The notes: generated from the letters alone by a model not told the origin. 64,000 nt of DNA from a bacterium (GCA_024275575.1 JAJRYV010000093.1:1-64000), one strand, 5' to 3'; shown: positions 17,618-27,644, numbered from the stretch's first letter. Program-made: numbers and translations.

Positions 17618-18748
17618 TCAGCAAACCGATTTTTTGTAAATGACGCCTCGTTCCGCCAGGCCCGCGAGGATATATTCCACTGCTGCCTGCGACTCCCCGA
17701 TGTACTCCGGCACACTCAAACCCTTGCGCTTATAAACACCGGCTGCAATCATACGGGTGATCACTGTGGCGGTATAACCTGTCGTGCGCGCCATTGAATG
17801 AATGTTGGCGAGGGGATCGAATTTGTCGAACAAATCATAGGTGATGGTTTGCGGATGGCCATTTTTTAAGCCACGCACAGAAACCTGCATTATGGTGAGA
17901 TCATGTTCGCCTTTTTTCATTTCCCACATGGAGAAAAGCAGCTGTGCCGTCAGGTCGAGCGGTTTGATTTTTGTCCCGTTTATGTCGATCGCTTTCTGCG
18001 AGAAAAATCCGCTTTCACGCAACATGCGCATGCGCTCCACATGCCCGGGATAGCGCAGCGTTTTTTCTTTCATCGCTGGAATTTTCATCGTTTCCGCCAG
18101 CGTCCGCAGACCGTCGCTGTTAAAAGCCTCCAGCGTACCGATGCCGGGAAAATCGAGAAGTTCGGGCTCTGTCAAAGCAGGCCGAATGACGATCTTGCCA
18201 TTCTCAACGAGACGCGCCGGTCGGGTGTATTCCTCGATGACATCAATTGGCGAGAACACGGCTTTATACTCGTAAGGCCATTGGCGGACTTGTGGCAAGC
18301 CACCGACGTAAATGACGGCTTCCTCGGCTTTGTCCAGCATGCCGGCGGCATGGGCGACGAGAATATTGCTCATGCCCGGCGCCACACCGCAATCCATCAC
18401 CGCGATGACATTCTTTTCGGCTGCCAGTTCAGCCAATTGAAACGGATCCTCGGGGAAAAAGGCAATGTCGACGATATTCTTTCCCGCTTCGATGACCGCT
18501 TTAAAAGTCTGGAAACCCATGAATCCCGGCACTGCATTGATCACCAGGTCAAAATCTTGTACAATTGATTCTACCCGCTCCGGTGTCGATAAATCCTGTT
18601 TGAGTGTCGTGACTGCGGTTTTCGGCTCAAGTTTTGCCAGCGCTGCAGCGCTAAAATCGGCAATCGTCACTTCAAATTTTTTTTCATTTGCGAGATCGAG
18701 TGCCATCGGCCGGCCAACGAGACCGGCGCCTAAAACGATGATTTTCAT
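17618..18748 (-). CDS. Saccharopine dehydrogenase-family NAD(P) oxidoreductase
   Basis: A 376-aa protein with an N-terminal Rossmann fold (IIVLGAGLVGRPMALDLA, GxGxxG) and the C-terminal saccharopine-dehydrogenase-like domain. LVINAVPGFMGF, VAPGMSNILVAHAAG and YTATVITRMIAAGVYKRKG fit family members annotated as saccharopine dehydrogenase or L-lysine dehydrogenase. The exact substrate cannot be read from sequence. It lies 15 bp downstream of the metallophosphoesterase on the same strand, so the two are probably cotranscribed, although their functions show no obvious link. Confidence 0.82.
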   Translation of the reverse strand: MKIIVLGAGLVGRPMALDLANEKKFEVTIADFSAAALAKLEPKTAVTTLKQDLSTPERVESIVQDFDLVINAVPGFMGFQTFKAVIEAGKNIVDIAFFPEDPFQLAELAAEKNVIAVMDCGVAPGMSNILVAHAAGMLDKAEEAVIYVGGLPQVRQWPYEYKAVFSPIDVIEEYTRPARLVENGKIVIRPALTEPELLDFPGIGTLEAFNSDGLRTLAETMKIPAMKEKTLRYPGHVERMRMLRESGFFSQKAIDINGTKIKPLDLTAQLLFSMWEMKKGEHDLTIMQVSVRGLKNGHPQTITYDLFDKFDPLANIHSMARTTGYTATVITRMIAAGVYKRKGLSVPEYIGESQAAVEYILAGLAERGVIYKKSVC

Positions 18749-18763
18749 TGTTTACTTCCTTTT

Positions 18764-20350
18764 TTAAAATTCAGCGATTTCGAAAATGGCGCTTTTGTGA
18801 TATGATTTGCCCTGCTGATCGCGCACGCTGATGTGTAAAGTGTGCAAACCCGGCTGCAGATTTTGTGGAAAATCTGCTTGCCAGATGTGTGTCGATTTGT
18901 TGCTGTTGCGAATCCATTCAACGATTGAATCCGTATGCCCGGCCATATAATCAGCGACAAATGGATCCGGCATTATTTTATAATCCATAATCCTTTGCGG
19001 CCCGTCATCAATTTGCCATTTCACCAGCGCTTCGCGGCTGCCGTAGAAAAAATTGACCGTAATTTTCTGCATGCTTGAGTCTGATTGTTGCACCAGACCA
19101 CGGGGAAATGAAATGCGGATTTGATCGTTTTTTGCATGATTGGCAGCCTGAAATCTGTAGCTGTATTGAGCGCCGTCAAAATCGAAAACATAGTATCCGT
19201 TGGGTGATCCGTCGGTGCACAGCGCTTCCGGCAAGCCGCGAATGTCCTGCGGCCCACTCCACCAAGCGCCGCAAGCCGCCCCCGGATTGATGGCCAGGAA
19301 TTCCGCTTGCCCCTGCCAGCCATGGGATTTTCCCAGTTTCAATGCTTCCGTGGCATGGGTATGACCACTCAGCGTCAGCAGTTTTTTCCGATCGGCAAGC
19401 TTTGCGAAAAGGGCGGCGCGGTTGGTGAGGTTGTTGGCGTCATTGGCGATCAATTCCGTGGCGATGGGGATGTGCATGGCGAGCACGACAAGCTTGTTTT
19501 GCGCTACAAATTTTAAATCATTCTCCAGCCATTGCAATTGCTTCTGCGGCAGAAAACCGGAGTATTTACCCGGCAGTTTTTCTGCATCGCGCCAGCCCTG
19601 ATAGCCGACATCATCGAGTATGATGAAATGGACATCGCCATAATCAAAGGAAAAATATTCAGGGCCAAACCAGCGTTTGAAGGTCTCCGCAGAAAATTCA
19701 TCGTTTGGGCTGTGCAGGTTCATATCGTGGTTGCCGTGCACATTGTAGGCCGGTATTTGCAGTTGCGCTACTGCTTCCGTGTAACGGCCGTAAAGCGTTA
19801 AATCATCCCAGACGATATCACCGAGGGCGAGATAAAAAACCGATTTTTCCTGCAGCATTTCCGTGATGATGTCATCGCGAAAATAATCGACATGGCTGTT
19901 TGTGGCCGGTTGTGGATCACCGCTGATGACGGCTGAAAATCGTTTTTTCAGCGTGGTTTTCTGCAATGGGAAAAATATTTTTTTCGGCAGTTTGCCTGTC
20001 GGCGCGATGCCGGGATAATTGAGGTATTCCGGGGAACCCGAAGGAAAGTGCAAATAATAAAATTGCGGCAGATTCCATTCATTCAACGGTACTTCATAAC
20101 CGGCCGGTTTTGTGATGAAAATGATCGTCCGGTCGTCGATGTCGAGCTTAAACCGGCCTTTATTATCCGTTTGAACGACTTCGCGCTGATTGGAGACAGC
20201 AACACCGGCAATGCCCTTTTCTCCGCTGTCGAATCGCCCATTGCCGTTGCGGTCATCGAAAACGATGCCCTGTGCTTTTTTGCCGGCAAAAGCAGTGGAA
20301 AATCCGAATATTAAAACGATAAACAAATGCAGCCAATTTAAGCCTTTCAT
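18764..20350 (-). CDS. Secreted calcineurin-like phosphoesterase with N- and C-terminal accessory domains
   Basis: A signal peptide (MKGLNWLHLFIVLIFGFSTAFA) is followed by an N-terminal SdrD/Cna-like beta domain with an EF-hand-type loop, DDRNGNGRFDSGEKG (about 25-105). The metallophosphoesterase core (about 135-340) has its metal-binding motifs in order: SGDPQP, ALGDIVWDD, VHGNHD, AMHIP and LSGHTH. A C-terminal beta domain (about 370-528) completes the three-part layout of MetallophosN/Metallophos/MetallophosC proteins. It should act in the periplasm or at the cell surface on an unknown phosphoester. It is the first gene of a two-gene unit, with a 165-bp divergent promoter region upstream. 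Confidence 0.88.
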   Translation of the reverse strand: MKGLNWLHLFIVLIFGFSTAFAGKKAQGIVFDDRNGNGRFDSGEKGIAGVAVSNQREVVQTDNKGRFKLDIDDRTIIFITKPAGYEVPLNEWNLPQFYYLHFPSGSPEYLNYPGIAPTGKLPKKIFFPLQKTTLKKRFSAVISGDPQPATNSHVDYFRDDIITEMLQEKSVFYLALGDIVWDDLTLYGRYTEAVAQLQIPAYNVHGNHDMNLHSPNDEFSAETFKRWFGPEYFSFDYGDVHFIILDDVGYQGWRDAEKLPGKYSGFLPQKQLQWLENDLKFVAQNKLVVLAMHIPIATELIANDANNLTNRAALFAKLADRKKLLTLSGHTHATEALKLGKSHGWQGQAEFLAINPGAACGAWWSGPQDIRGLPEALCTDGSPNGYYVFDFDGAQYSYRFQAANHAKNDQIRISFPRGLVQQSDSSMQKITVNFFYGSREALVKWQIDDGPQRIMDYKIMPDPFVADYMAGHTDSIVEWIRNSNKSTHIWQADFPQNLQPGLHTLHISVRDQQGKSYHKSAIFEIAEF

Positions 20351-20515
20351 TACATCTCCATTTGGTTTTTCAATTGAGGGACTAAATATAGCGGCTTCAA
20401 TTTTATTTAAAAGTTATTTTTCCTGGTGGTTATTTTTTTTTAAATTAACGGTGTTCTTTAACCTGAATTATACAGCCTAACTAAAAGTCTGTTAAAAATC
20501 AATGCCAGGGATGTA

Positions 20516-21451
20516 ATGAAAGCATTTACCAACGAATCGCTTTACGAGATCGTTATCCGGCTGCGGGATGAAATTCAGATCGACACCTCTCCCGGACGGA
20601 TTATTGAATTCGCCGTGCCCAACCCTGATTTGGGCTGCGGCAAATATTCCGGCGCCTTGCACACGGGCGGGCTGCGGCATCACTCGTTTAAAAATTGGCT
20701 CGATCTCGCAGAAGCTCTCGATTGCCGTTTGCTGTTGCCGCAAACCATCGATGAAAAAATGATCAGACTGCGGTTGCAAATTCTCGATAAGTCTAAATCC
20801 TGGCATCAATCTTTTCAAAGCCGGGAGATGGAAAAATACGGCGCTGATTCAGGATTTTCCCGTATCAATAAATTTGAGGAACCGGTTTTTTTGCTGGATT
20901 TTTTGAGCTGCTTGCATCAAATTGATATTCAGCCCGGATGGCATATTTTGAATTTAGGCATTAACCGGGGAGATGAATTTACACTGCTGGAAAAGTGGCT
21001 TTCTCCAGAGTGCCGGCGTTCATTGCATTTAACCGGCATCGACTTTTCTGCTTCTGCAATCGCTGCGGCGCAGCAACGTTTTGGATACGAGGGGGTTCGG
21101 TTTATATGTGCCGATTTTAACGAAATTTCTGCATTGAATCTCGGGCGTTTTGAACTCATTCTGTCGATCGGCACTTTGCACAGTCCAGGAATTGAGCGGC
21201 AGGAATTGCTGCGACAGATCGTGCAAAAACTTTGTTATGCGCATAGTATTGTGCTATTTGCTTTCCCCAATTGCCGTTATTTCGACGGTGAGATCAAATA
21301 CGGTGCCCGTATGAAGAATTTTACCGAACCTGAACTGTCTCTTTTGTTCAAAGATGTCGCCTTTTTTAAAAAGTACTTGCAGCAGCATAAATTTTCAGTG
21401 CGGATTTTTGGGAAATACTATATCTTTGTGCTTGGGAAACGATCAAGGTAG
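20516..21451 (+). CDS. SAM-dependent methyltransferase, class I
   Basis: A 311-aa protein. Residues 135-250 form a Rossmann methyltransferase core: ILNLGINRGDEF (degenerate motif I), LTGIDFSASAIAAAQQRF (motif II) and FICADFNEISALNLGRFELILSIGTLHSPG (post-I and motif IV). The first 120 residues are specific to this protein and contain the Gly-rich stretch PDLGCGKYSGALHTGG. I do not recognise the substrate. It is monocistronic and convergent with the SRPBCC gene. Confidence 0.7.
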   Translation: MKAFTNESLYEIVIRLRDEIQIDTSPGRIIEFAVPNPDLGCGKYSGALHTGGLRHHSFKNWLDLAEALDCRLLLPQTIDEKMIRLRLQILDKSKSWHQSFQSREMEKYGADSGFSRINKFEEPVFLLDFLSCLHQIDIQPGWHILNLGINRGDEFTLLEKWLSPECRRSLHLTGIDFSASAIAAAQQRFGYEGVRFICADFNEISALNLGRFELILSIGTLHSPGIERQELLRQIVQKLCYAHSIVLFAFPNCRYFDGEIKYGARMKNFTEPELSLLFKDVAFFKKYLQQHKFSVRIFGKYYIFVLGKRSR

Positions 21452-21693
21452 TTTTTGCCATCACTGCTATCGAGGATAAATCAAATGAGTAGATTTTGGG
21501 CTTCGCAGTTTATGAGATGGCCGGGGAAGAACGGCGTTTAGAAATCCTAAATTAATTGTTTAGCCACTAATTGGCGCTGATCGAACATAGATATTTCAAA
21601 ATCGGTGTTAGTCTGTGTGTATCCGAGGGTAAAAAAACAGTGGTATGATGTTGAAAATGAAAGTCATCTTTTTTTGAACAAGCGTATAATAAA

Positions 21694-21722
21694 AAAGGGG
21701 CTCCCGAAATGGAAGCCCCTTT
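21694..21722 (-). terminator. Terminator of the SRPBCC gene
   Basis: AAAGGGGCT (21694-21702) pairs with AGCCCCTTT (21714-21722) over an 11-nt loop. On the minus strand the 3' arm runs into TTTTTTATTAT, a proper U-tract. On the plus strand the tail is AGTCATTT. It therefore serves the minus-strand gene ending at 21748. Confidence 0.85.
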
Positions 21723-21747
21723 AGTCATTTCGCTCAATCATTGCTGA

Positions 21748-22352
21748 TTAAGCGCCACCCTCCTCCTTCGCTGTAGATTCTTCTGTTTGCTCTTCGGGCA
21801 GAGCTTCACAGTTGGCTTTCAAAGATTGTAACCCTTTCTCAAATATTGGGGCCAACATGCCATCGAGTGCAAGTAAACCGACATAGCGTTCAATCGGATA
21901 TGTTAATTTCTGATCAAAATGCCAGATGGCTTTTGTACCGCCTTCAACCTCTTCAAATGTAAAGCGACCGTTCGCTTCACCAGAACGTGGGGAAATGAAT
22001 TTCAATTTAGTTTCGATCAGTTTTCCCGGTTCAAGTTTGGTGATTTGAGCTGACCCGCTGCCGATTTTTCCCGGGTCTCCATCCCAACTCCATTTCGCAC
22101 CCAACTCCATTTCGCACCGACTTCACCCATCGTGCCCTCGAAGGTGTTTTTCGCCTCCGGGTCCATGGCGATCCAGGGGCTCCATTTCACCCGGTTTTCA
22201 TAATTGACGACTTGTGCATAGACGATATCCACCGGTTTTGCGATCACGATTTCGCGATCGAGATTGTAATCTTCGGGCAAAAACAGAGCAACGATGAAAA
22301 AAATGGCAATCAACCCAATGATAATGTACACAATGTTTTTGAGTACTTTCAT
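21748..22352 (-). pseudogene. SRPBCC (START-like) protein broken by a 17-bp tandem duplication
   Basis: The start ATG at 22352 has GAGGAG 9 nt upstream. The N-terminal part reads a transmembrane helix (KNIVYIIIGLIAIFFIVALF) and then a polyketide-cyclase/SRPBCC domain start (DREIVIAKPVDIVYAQVVNYENRVKWSPW) up to GEVGAKWSW. There the frame is lost, and the C-terminal half (DGDPGKIGSGSAQITKLEPG through IWHFDQKL, with an acidic tail) continues in another frame. Removing one copy of the 17-bp repeat restores a single 195-aa frame. It may be a pseudogene, a reversible on/off switch or an assembly artefact. Confidence 0.85.
22084..22119. repeat. 17-bp tandem duplication inside the SRPBCC gene
   Basis: The unit CCAACTCCATTTCGCAC occurs twice back to back (22085-22101 and 22102-22118), with one more matching base on each side. 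Because 17 is not a multiple of 3, it shifts the reading frame and repeats the codons for GAKWSW. Confidence 0.95.
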
Positions 22353-22678
22353 GTGAAAATTCTCCTCTTTTGCCGGACTTATGTCAGACAAAAATTTTCT
22401 GAATTTAAGTGTGATTTTTTGAACGCGCAAACAAAAAGTAACGAAATAGATTGAGATTTCGGAATACTTCATCGAATTCACATCAGAAATAATGCACTCC
22501 GAAAAGTAAAAATATGGAATCCGTAATCAGAGCTGCGCTCAATACTGAAGATTTCTCCGATGAAAAACGCGTCGAAATGACAACCCCGGATGGACACCCT
22601 GATAAGATTGCTCCCGAACCGGTCCGGGAGACTGGGAACGAGAGCAAAAGATTTACAGAACCTGCCGCAAAATTTTCC
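22353..22678. other. Intergenic region between SRPBCC and sorting-domain genes
   Basis: I see no supported gene. A frame at 22514-22708 has neither a ribosome binding site nor a recognisable family. The segment near 22622-22645 (GGGAGACTGGGAACGAGA) shares a word with the hairpin repeat at 37031-37047, so it may be a fragment of the same dispersed repeat. Confidence 0.45.
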
Positions 22679-24325
22679 TTATCGCATATAAATCATTTTT
22701 TTCGATAGAACCTGACCACCTGCTTCCAGGCGATAGAAGAAAATTCCCGAGGAGACATTCCGCGCCTGCCACACAACTTTATGAACGCCGGCATTTCTCT
22801 GGCCATCAATCAGCGTTGCAATAATTTGCCCCAGTGAGTTATACACCGTTAGTTTTACAGGTCCGGTATTTTTCAATGAAAAAGAAATATTCGTTTCCGG
22901 GTTAAACGGATTCGGATAATTCTGATACAGGGCCATGTCGGCAGGAATGTTCAATCCCGCTTCTTCTGTCACTCCGGTTGTTTGGTCGATCAAAAAACCA
23001 AAAGTTGCAAGATAGGACCAGGAGTCAGCCCAGTTGTGCGTGCTGCTGAAAGCGCCGAGAAAATCTGTTTTCACAAACCAGCCGTCATCGAGTTTTGTTG
23101 CGCCACTGAGCGCCGGGCTCCCGGCGGCGGGGCGGGGATCGAGACCGTTGTCATTGCTGCGGCTAATTCCACCAAGCCGGGGGTCGACGACCACATTGTT
23201 ATTGGCGCTGAGGTAATTTTTTACCCAGTCTTTGCCTTTGGCGATAGCGGCGAGGTCATTACCGGCGCCGAAAGCAAACCAGATATTATTGGCCAAAACC
23301 AGGTCACCGGCTTCAAGTCGTGCACGGCTGTCTTCGCCGCTGGCGAGATCTTCAATGCTGACGCCGGCGCCATTAAAATCGGTGAAGATACTGTTATAAT
23401 AGAAACCGCCGGCATTGTCACGAATTTTGAGCACAACATCGTTGTCGGTATTGGCTGAATTTGCACCTGAACCGATGTAAGTCGCATTGATAATTACCGG
23501 TTTGGCATAGGGCCGTCCGTCTTCAGGACTGGTGCCGCCATCGTGCTCACCGGCGCGGTTTCCCGCATCTGCCGCCTGGATTGAAAACCAGAACTGACCT
23601 TTACCGCGAAAACCTTCATCATAATCGAAGGAGTCATCACCATTAAAAGCAGAGATAAGATAGCGGGTTTGAACAGTGCCGCCAAAGAATTCGAAACCAT
23701 CGTCCTGGTTGTTGACTACTTCAACATATTCGACAACAGTGCCGCTGCCGACGCCGCCGAAAGTCACACCGTTGATTTCATTGCCGGCGCCTATGTCGGT
23801 GCCGCCGTAACGAACAGAGAGATAGCGCAGCACGCCGGAGTTGTCTTCATCATCCTGGCCGCCGTATAGACCGCGTCTTTCCGTCGTCGGGATACCTTCG
23901 ATAGCCGATTGGCCGGGAGATGAATTAAGGCGGGCGTTTCCGAGCAGGATCAGGCCGCCCCAGAGGCCGCGGGCGTCCAGCGGCATGTCGGTACGGTCGT
24001 TGATATCATCAGCAAAAGCGGTGAAAATGATCGGTTTCTCAGCCGTTCCTTCAGCATAGATTTTTCCGCCGCGGGCGACAACCAGCGCGCTGGCGCTTTC
24101 ACCCTGGCCCGGCATGCCTTTAATAACCGTGCCGGCTTCGATTGTCAGGGTTGCGGCTGAATCGACAAAGACCAGACCGTTCAGAATGTATGTATTATTG
24201 GCTGACCAAACAACATTGGCGCCGGCTGTAATATCAGCGTCGGTGATGGTGATTTCATTTTGTCCCCATGCGATCGCCGGAATGAAAAGCATCGCCAGGA
24301 CTGTCTGTTTCAAAAAATGTTTCAT
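22679..24325 (-). CDS. Secreted beta-helix-like protein with C-terminal sorting domain
   Basis: A 548-aa protein. A signal peptide (to about AWGQ, residue 22) leads to a Gly/Asp-rich body with many short beta repeats (GTVIKGMPGQGESASALVVARGG and similar), typical of right-handed beta-helices. The last ~85 residues are a FlgD-like/type-A sorting domain beginning YQNYPNPFNPETNISFSL and ending SKKMIYMR, as used by type IX-like export in FCB bacteria. It lies 225 bp downstream of the TonB receptor on the same strand and probably works with it at the surface. The ligand is unknown; the neighbouring PhoB-type regulator hints at phosphate. Confidence 0.8.
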   Translation of the reverse strand: MKHFLKQTVLAMLFIPAIAWGQNEITITDADITAGANVVWSANNTYILNGLVFVDSAATLTIEAGTVIKGMPGQGESASALVVARGGKIYAEGTAEKPIIFTAFADDINDRTDMPLDARGLWGGLILLGNARLNSSPGQSAIEGIPTTERRGLYGGQDDEDNSGVLRYLSVRYGGTDIGAGNEINGVTFGGVGSGTVVEYVEVVNNQDDGFEFFGGTVQTRYLISAFNGDDSFDYDEGFRGKGQFWFSIQAADAGNRAGEHDGGTSPEDGRPYAKPVIINATYIGSGANSANTDNDVVLKIRDNAGGFYYNSIFTDFNGAGVSIEDLASGEDSRARLEAGDLVLANNIWFAFGAGNDLAAIAKGKDWVKNYLSANNNVVVDPRLGGISRSNDNGLDPRPAAGSPALSGATKLDDGWFVKTDFLGAFSSTHNWADSWSYLATFGFLIDQTTGVTEEAGLNIPADMALYQNYPNPFNPETNISFSLKNTGPVKLTVYNSLGQIIATLIDGQRNAGVHKVVWQARNVSSGIFFYRLEAGGQVLSKKMIYMR

Positions 24326-24550
24326 GGATTGATTTCCTCCATTAAGTGAAGTATGTGTGATGCGATGCCGTCACTCCAGGTGATGGTATCGCTGTTTCTA
24401 TGGTTAGCGATAAGTTCACTAAAAACAGTGAGCTCATCGTGATCGCATGATCTGTTTAGCAATCCATTCATCACTGCGGATTTGCTCTCAAAGTAACTGG
24501 AAATGTCGTGTGTTTCTCTGAAGCTGCCTGAATTATTGCGATCGTGATTC

Positions 24551-27424
24551 TCATCGGAGGATTGAATAGTTCAGTTTTAAAGAGAAACTCCTGCCGAGTG
24601 AGTATTGATTTACGATGTATTCCTTATCATTAAAGGTGTGCAGTTTTTTAACTTTGGAGTTAAGCAGGTTTTTCGCGGTAATGCCGAGGGTTATACCGTT
24701 CCATATTTTTTGACTTAGGTTGATATCAAAAATGTGGCGCGACGCTTCATAAATATCCGGGGTACCGCCGATAGCCACTTCCGAGAGGCGTTTGCCGAAT
24801 ACATTGTAGTAAATGCTGATCATGGTGCCGGAGCGATAGTTATCATAAGATAAATTGCCATTTATTACGTAATCCGACTGACCGAGCAAGGGGCGCTTGT
24901 CCGGTGCATTGGCGTCAAAACTGCGAATATGCGCCAGTTCATCATCAGCAATTTGCACTGCAGAATAAATCAGGGAAAGATTGGCGCCCAATCGAAAGTT
25001 ATTCAGCTTCGAGGTGAGAAAATCGAGCTTTTTCTTTACTTCAAATTCAGCACCCACAAGCCGTGCTTCCTTGACATTGCGAAATTGTACTTCAGGATTG
25101 CCGGCAACAGGATTGATCACCCGTTCAATGGGATTGGTGAATTTTTTATAGTACCCACCGATGGAGTACAACTCACCCGGGCGGCTGTATTTTTCCCAGC
25201 GAAGGTCAAAATTATCGATAATCGTGCGCTCCAGTTCGGGGTTGCCGACGAAAATATAATCGTTGACAAACTCGTAAGAAGCGTAAGGCGCCAACTCTCT
25301 GAAAGTCGGGCGCGCCAAGGTCTTTCCGTAAGCTGCGCGCAGTTTTGTCGTGCCGCTCAATTCGTATGCCATGTTTAAAGACGGGAGCCAGTCCTTTTCC
25401 TGCAAGCGGCCCGTCGCTTTTGTCGTATCCTGGCTTGCAACATCAATTTCAGTTGTTTCATAACGACTTCCGCCAATGAGACGAATTTTACTGGTGAGCG
25501 CAATATCCAGCATACCGTAAAGAGCGCCGACCTGCTGATCGCCGCTATAATTACCGGATAATTGCGTAGCGTCAACGATATAGTTGTTGAAGCGGGTGAG
25601 CCGGCCGCCGCTTTTCTCTGTGTTAATTCCCATATTTGAGCGGCTGAAAAAATTTTCGCTGCCGTCGTACCGGATTGCATCCTGGCGGACTTCAAAACGG
25701 CGTTCGGTGAAAGTACGGTCTTTGCCTAAGCGGGATCCACCGATTTTAAAACGGCCGTTGAGATTATCGTAGTGTAGTGGCAAAGTAATATCAATTTTAC
25801 TGTCAAAACTTTTTTCTTCAAGGTAGCGGAAGTAGCGTGTCGGCGCCGGATAGATGGCGCGGCGGATACCGTAAGTGGTGTCGATCTGCCCCCCGTTTTC
25901 ACGCACATTATAATCATCGGTAAAAAAACGCAGATCAGGCTCATCCTGAAGGGAGACAGCCCGTGTTGTCATCCAGTCTATTTTCAGGTCTTTGAAAGCC
26001 GGGAAAGTGTGATCTCCCCGAATTTGCAGTGTTCTGAGCCGGCGTTCGGTATACCGGAGAACTCGGCTTTCATAAACATCATTTTCAGATAAATCACGCG
26101 GCAATGCGCCGTTGATATAGCGGGCAACCGATTCGCCCGATCTGTTGACCATAGCATTCAAACTGAGATTGTGGTCTTTAACCGGCTGAAAAACCACCTT
26201 GCCCATACCTGACCAATTGACCTCGCTGCTGCTTTTGGCGTCGCTGAAAAGATAGTCGTTGGAAAGGGTTATCGTTTGATTAACCTGACCGGTTAGCTTG
26301 TATTGGGCCGCGATACCATCGGTATAAGATTTAAAATTGTGGTTATAAACGATACTGCTGACAAAACCGGCCGGTCTGCCGAAAATCCGGTAATTGTCGG
26401 CAAAACTGAATGAGTATCCCTGATTTAATGGAACTGATTTAGACCGTGGCGCCATTTCGGGGTTAAAGGCTTTAGAAAGTTGATCCAGTTTTTGTGCCGC
26501 ATCCGCGTCGAGCCAGGCTGCGCTGATGTCCGGAATCGTCACTGCCGGGTCTGCTATTTCTTTCGGCAAAGCTCGCGTACCGTCATCTTTCGCCTGCCAG
26601 TCGGATTTTCCTGGCGAATAGCTGAGAAAATCATCACTGAAAGAAGTTTGCGTATTGAAAGAAGATGTTGTTGCAAAGCTAATAGCCAGGCCGTCGGGGA
26701 AGTTTTTTGTAGAAATATTCACCGCTCCGCCGGCAAAATTACCCGGCTGATCCGGTGTCGCTGTTTTGGTCGTCACGATATTTTCCAGCATACCGACTGG
26801 AATCATATCCATTTGCACAGCTTGTCTGTCGGGATCAGTGCTTGGCAGCGTGGCGCCATTGAGCTGGGTGATGCCGTAACGGTCGCCGAGTCCGCGCATA
26901 TAAACATATTTGCCGTCGACAATAGTCGCGCCGGTCACCCGGCTCATGGCGGAAGCGGCATCGCTTGCGCCGGTTCGTACCATGGTTTCCGCGCTTACAG
27001 CGTCACTGACGAACATCGCTTCACGGCGGTCTTTCAACAGAATCGCATCGTTATTGCGGTTTACCTTTGCTTCAACCACGATCTCTTCTCCGGCGATGAT
27101 AGCCATTTTTAAAATGAAAGTGATGTTTTGTATCTCGTCGGCCTCGATGTTTAGTTCTTTTTTAACCTGCTTTTCGTAACCGATCATCGAGCAGGCAAGG
27201 TCATATTTCCCGGGCATGATGGCGATTTCGAATATCCCGTCCACATTTGTCGCAGTACCGAAATTGGTACCGACGACAACGATATTAGCGCCCGGCAACG
27301 GCTCTGAAGTTTCAGCGTCGATGACGTAACCGGTCAGTTTCCCTTTCTGCGGATTGTTATTCCCCAAAACAGAACTTGCGAAAACCAAAGCCGCCAGGAG
27401 TATGCAATATTTAACAAGATTCAT
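24551..27424 (-). CDS. TonB-dependent receptor with carboxypeptidase-like N-terminal domain
   Basis: A 957-aa outer-membrane transporter. A signal peptide (1-21) precedes a carboxypeptidase-regulatory-like beta domain (about 27-110, LTGYVIDAETSEPLPGANIVV). A plug domain follows (about 130-240) with SRVTGATIVDGKYVYMRGLGDRY and NGATLPSTDPDRQAVQMD. The 22-stranded barrel ends KLNYSILR, an aromatic-poor but normal terminus. No TonB box is obvious. It is transcribed divergently from the PhoB/PhoP-type regulator, and the shared 404-bp region carries phased TTAA(G/C) repeats. That suggests, but does not prove, uptake of a phosphorus compound under phosphate control. Confidence 0.88.
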   Translation of the reverse strand: MNLVKYCILLAALVFASSVLGNNNPQKGKLTGYVIDAETSEPLPGANIVVVGTNFGTATNVDGIFEIAIMPGKYDLACSMIGYEKQVKKELNIEADEIQNITFILKMAIIAGEEIVVEAKVNRNNDAILLKDRREAMFVSDAVSAETMVRTGASDAASAMSRVTGATIVDGKYVYMRGLGDRYGITQLNGATLPSTDPDRQAVQMDMIPVGMLENIVTTKTATPDQPGNFAGGAVNISTKNFPDGLAISFATTSSFNTQTSFSDDFLSYSPGKSDWQAKDDGTRALPKEIADPAVTIPDISAAWLDADAAQKLDQLSKAFNPEMAPRSKSVPLNQGYSFSFADNYRIFGRPAGFVSSIVYNHNFKSYTDGIAAQYKLTGQVNQTITLSNDYLFSDAKSSSEVNWSGMGKVVFQPVKDHNLSLNAMVNRSGESVARYINGALPRDLSENDVYESRVLRYTERRLRTLQIRGDHTFPAFKDLKIDWMTTRAVSLQDEPDLRFFTDDYNVRENGGQIDTTYGIRRAIYPAPTRYFRYLEEKSFDSKIDITLPLHYDNLNGRFKIGGSRLGKDRTFTERRFEVRQDAIRYDGSENFFSRSNMGINTEKSGGRLTRFNNYIVDATQLSGNYSGDQQVGALYGMLDIALTSKIRLIGGSRYETTEIDVASQDTTKATGRLQEKDWLPSLNMAYELSGTTKLRAAYGKTLARPTFRELAPYASYEFVNDYIFVGNPELERTIIDNFDLRWEKYSRPGELYSIGGYYKKFTNPIERVINPVAGNPEVQFRNVKEARLVGAEFEVKKKLDFLTSKLNNFRLGANLSLIYSAVQIADDELAHIRSFDANAPDKRPLLGQSDYVINGNLSYDNYRSGTMISIYYNVFGKRLSEVAIGGTPDIYEASRHIFDINLSQKIWNGITLGITAKNLLNSKVKKLHTFNDKEYIVNQYSLGRSFSLKLNYSILR

Positions 27425-27499
27425 TTTTCCCTCTTCTTTTTTCAGGTTTGATCACCATTGATCATTTTTCAATAACTCGCAGGGAAAATACCCCTTTTT

Positions 27500-27539
27500 T
27501 GTTAATTGAGAATAAATCCGGTGTTAAGTTTGTGTTAAG
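27500..27539. promoter_or_regulatory. Pho-box-like direct repeats upstream of the TonB receptor
   Basis: TGTTAAT at 27500-27506 and TGTTAAG at 27522-27528 and 27533-27539 are spaced 22 and 11 bp apart, one helical turn per step. Seven-bp direct repeats with 11-bp period are the binding mode of PhoB/PhoP/OmpR-type regulators. The array lies 76-115 bp upstream of the receptor start. Confidence 0.6.
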
Positions 27540-27603
27540 GCAGGATGGCTTTTGTGGCGGGATTGCCTGTTTTAATCCGGCTGTAGTTTGTTGTTTATAA
27601 TAA

Positions 27604-27644
27604 TGTTAACCTGGTCGGTTAATCTATATTAACAAATTGTTAAC
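27604..27644. promoter_or_regulatory. Second TTAAC repeat array upstream of the response regulator
   Basis: TGTTAAC (27604-27610), GGTTAAT (27617-27623), TATTAAC (27627-27633) and TGTTAAC (27638-27644) follow with steps of 13, 10 and 11 bp. This resembles the TTAACA repeats of B. subtilis PhoP sites. It is 185-225 bp upstream of the regulator gene and could mediate autoregulation. Confidence 0.55.

Noticed and set aside
22514-22708. 64-codon frame between the SRPBCC and sorting-domain genes
   Set aside because: No ribosome binding site or family; runs into the antisense end of the neighbouring gene and contains a repeat fragment.
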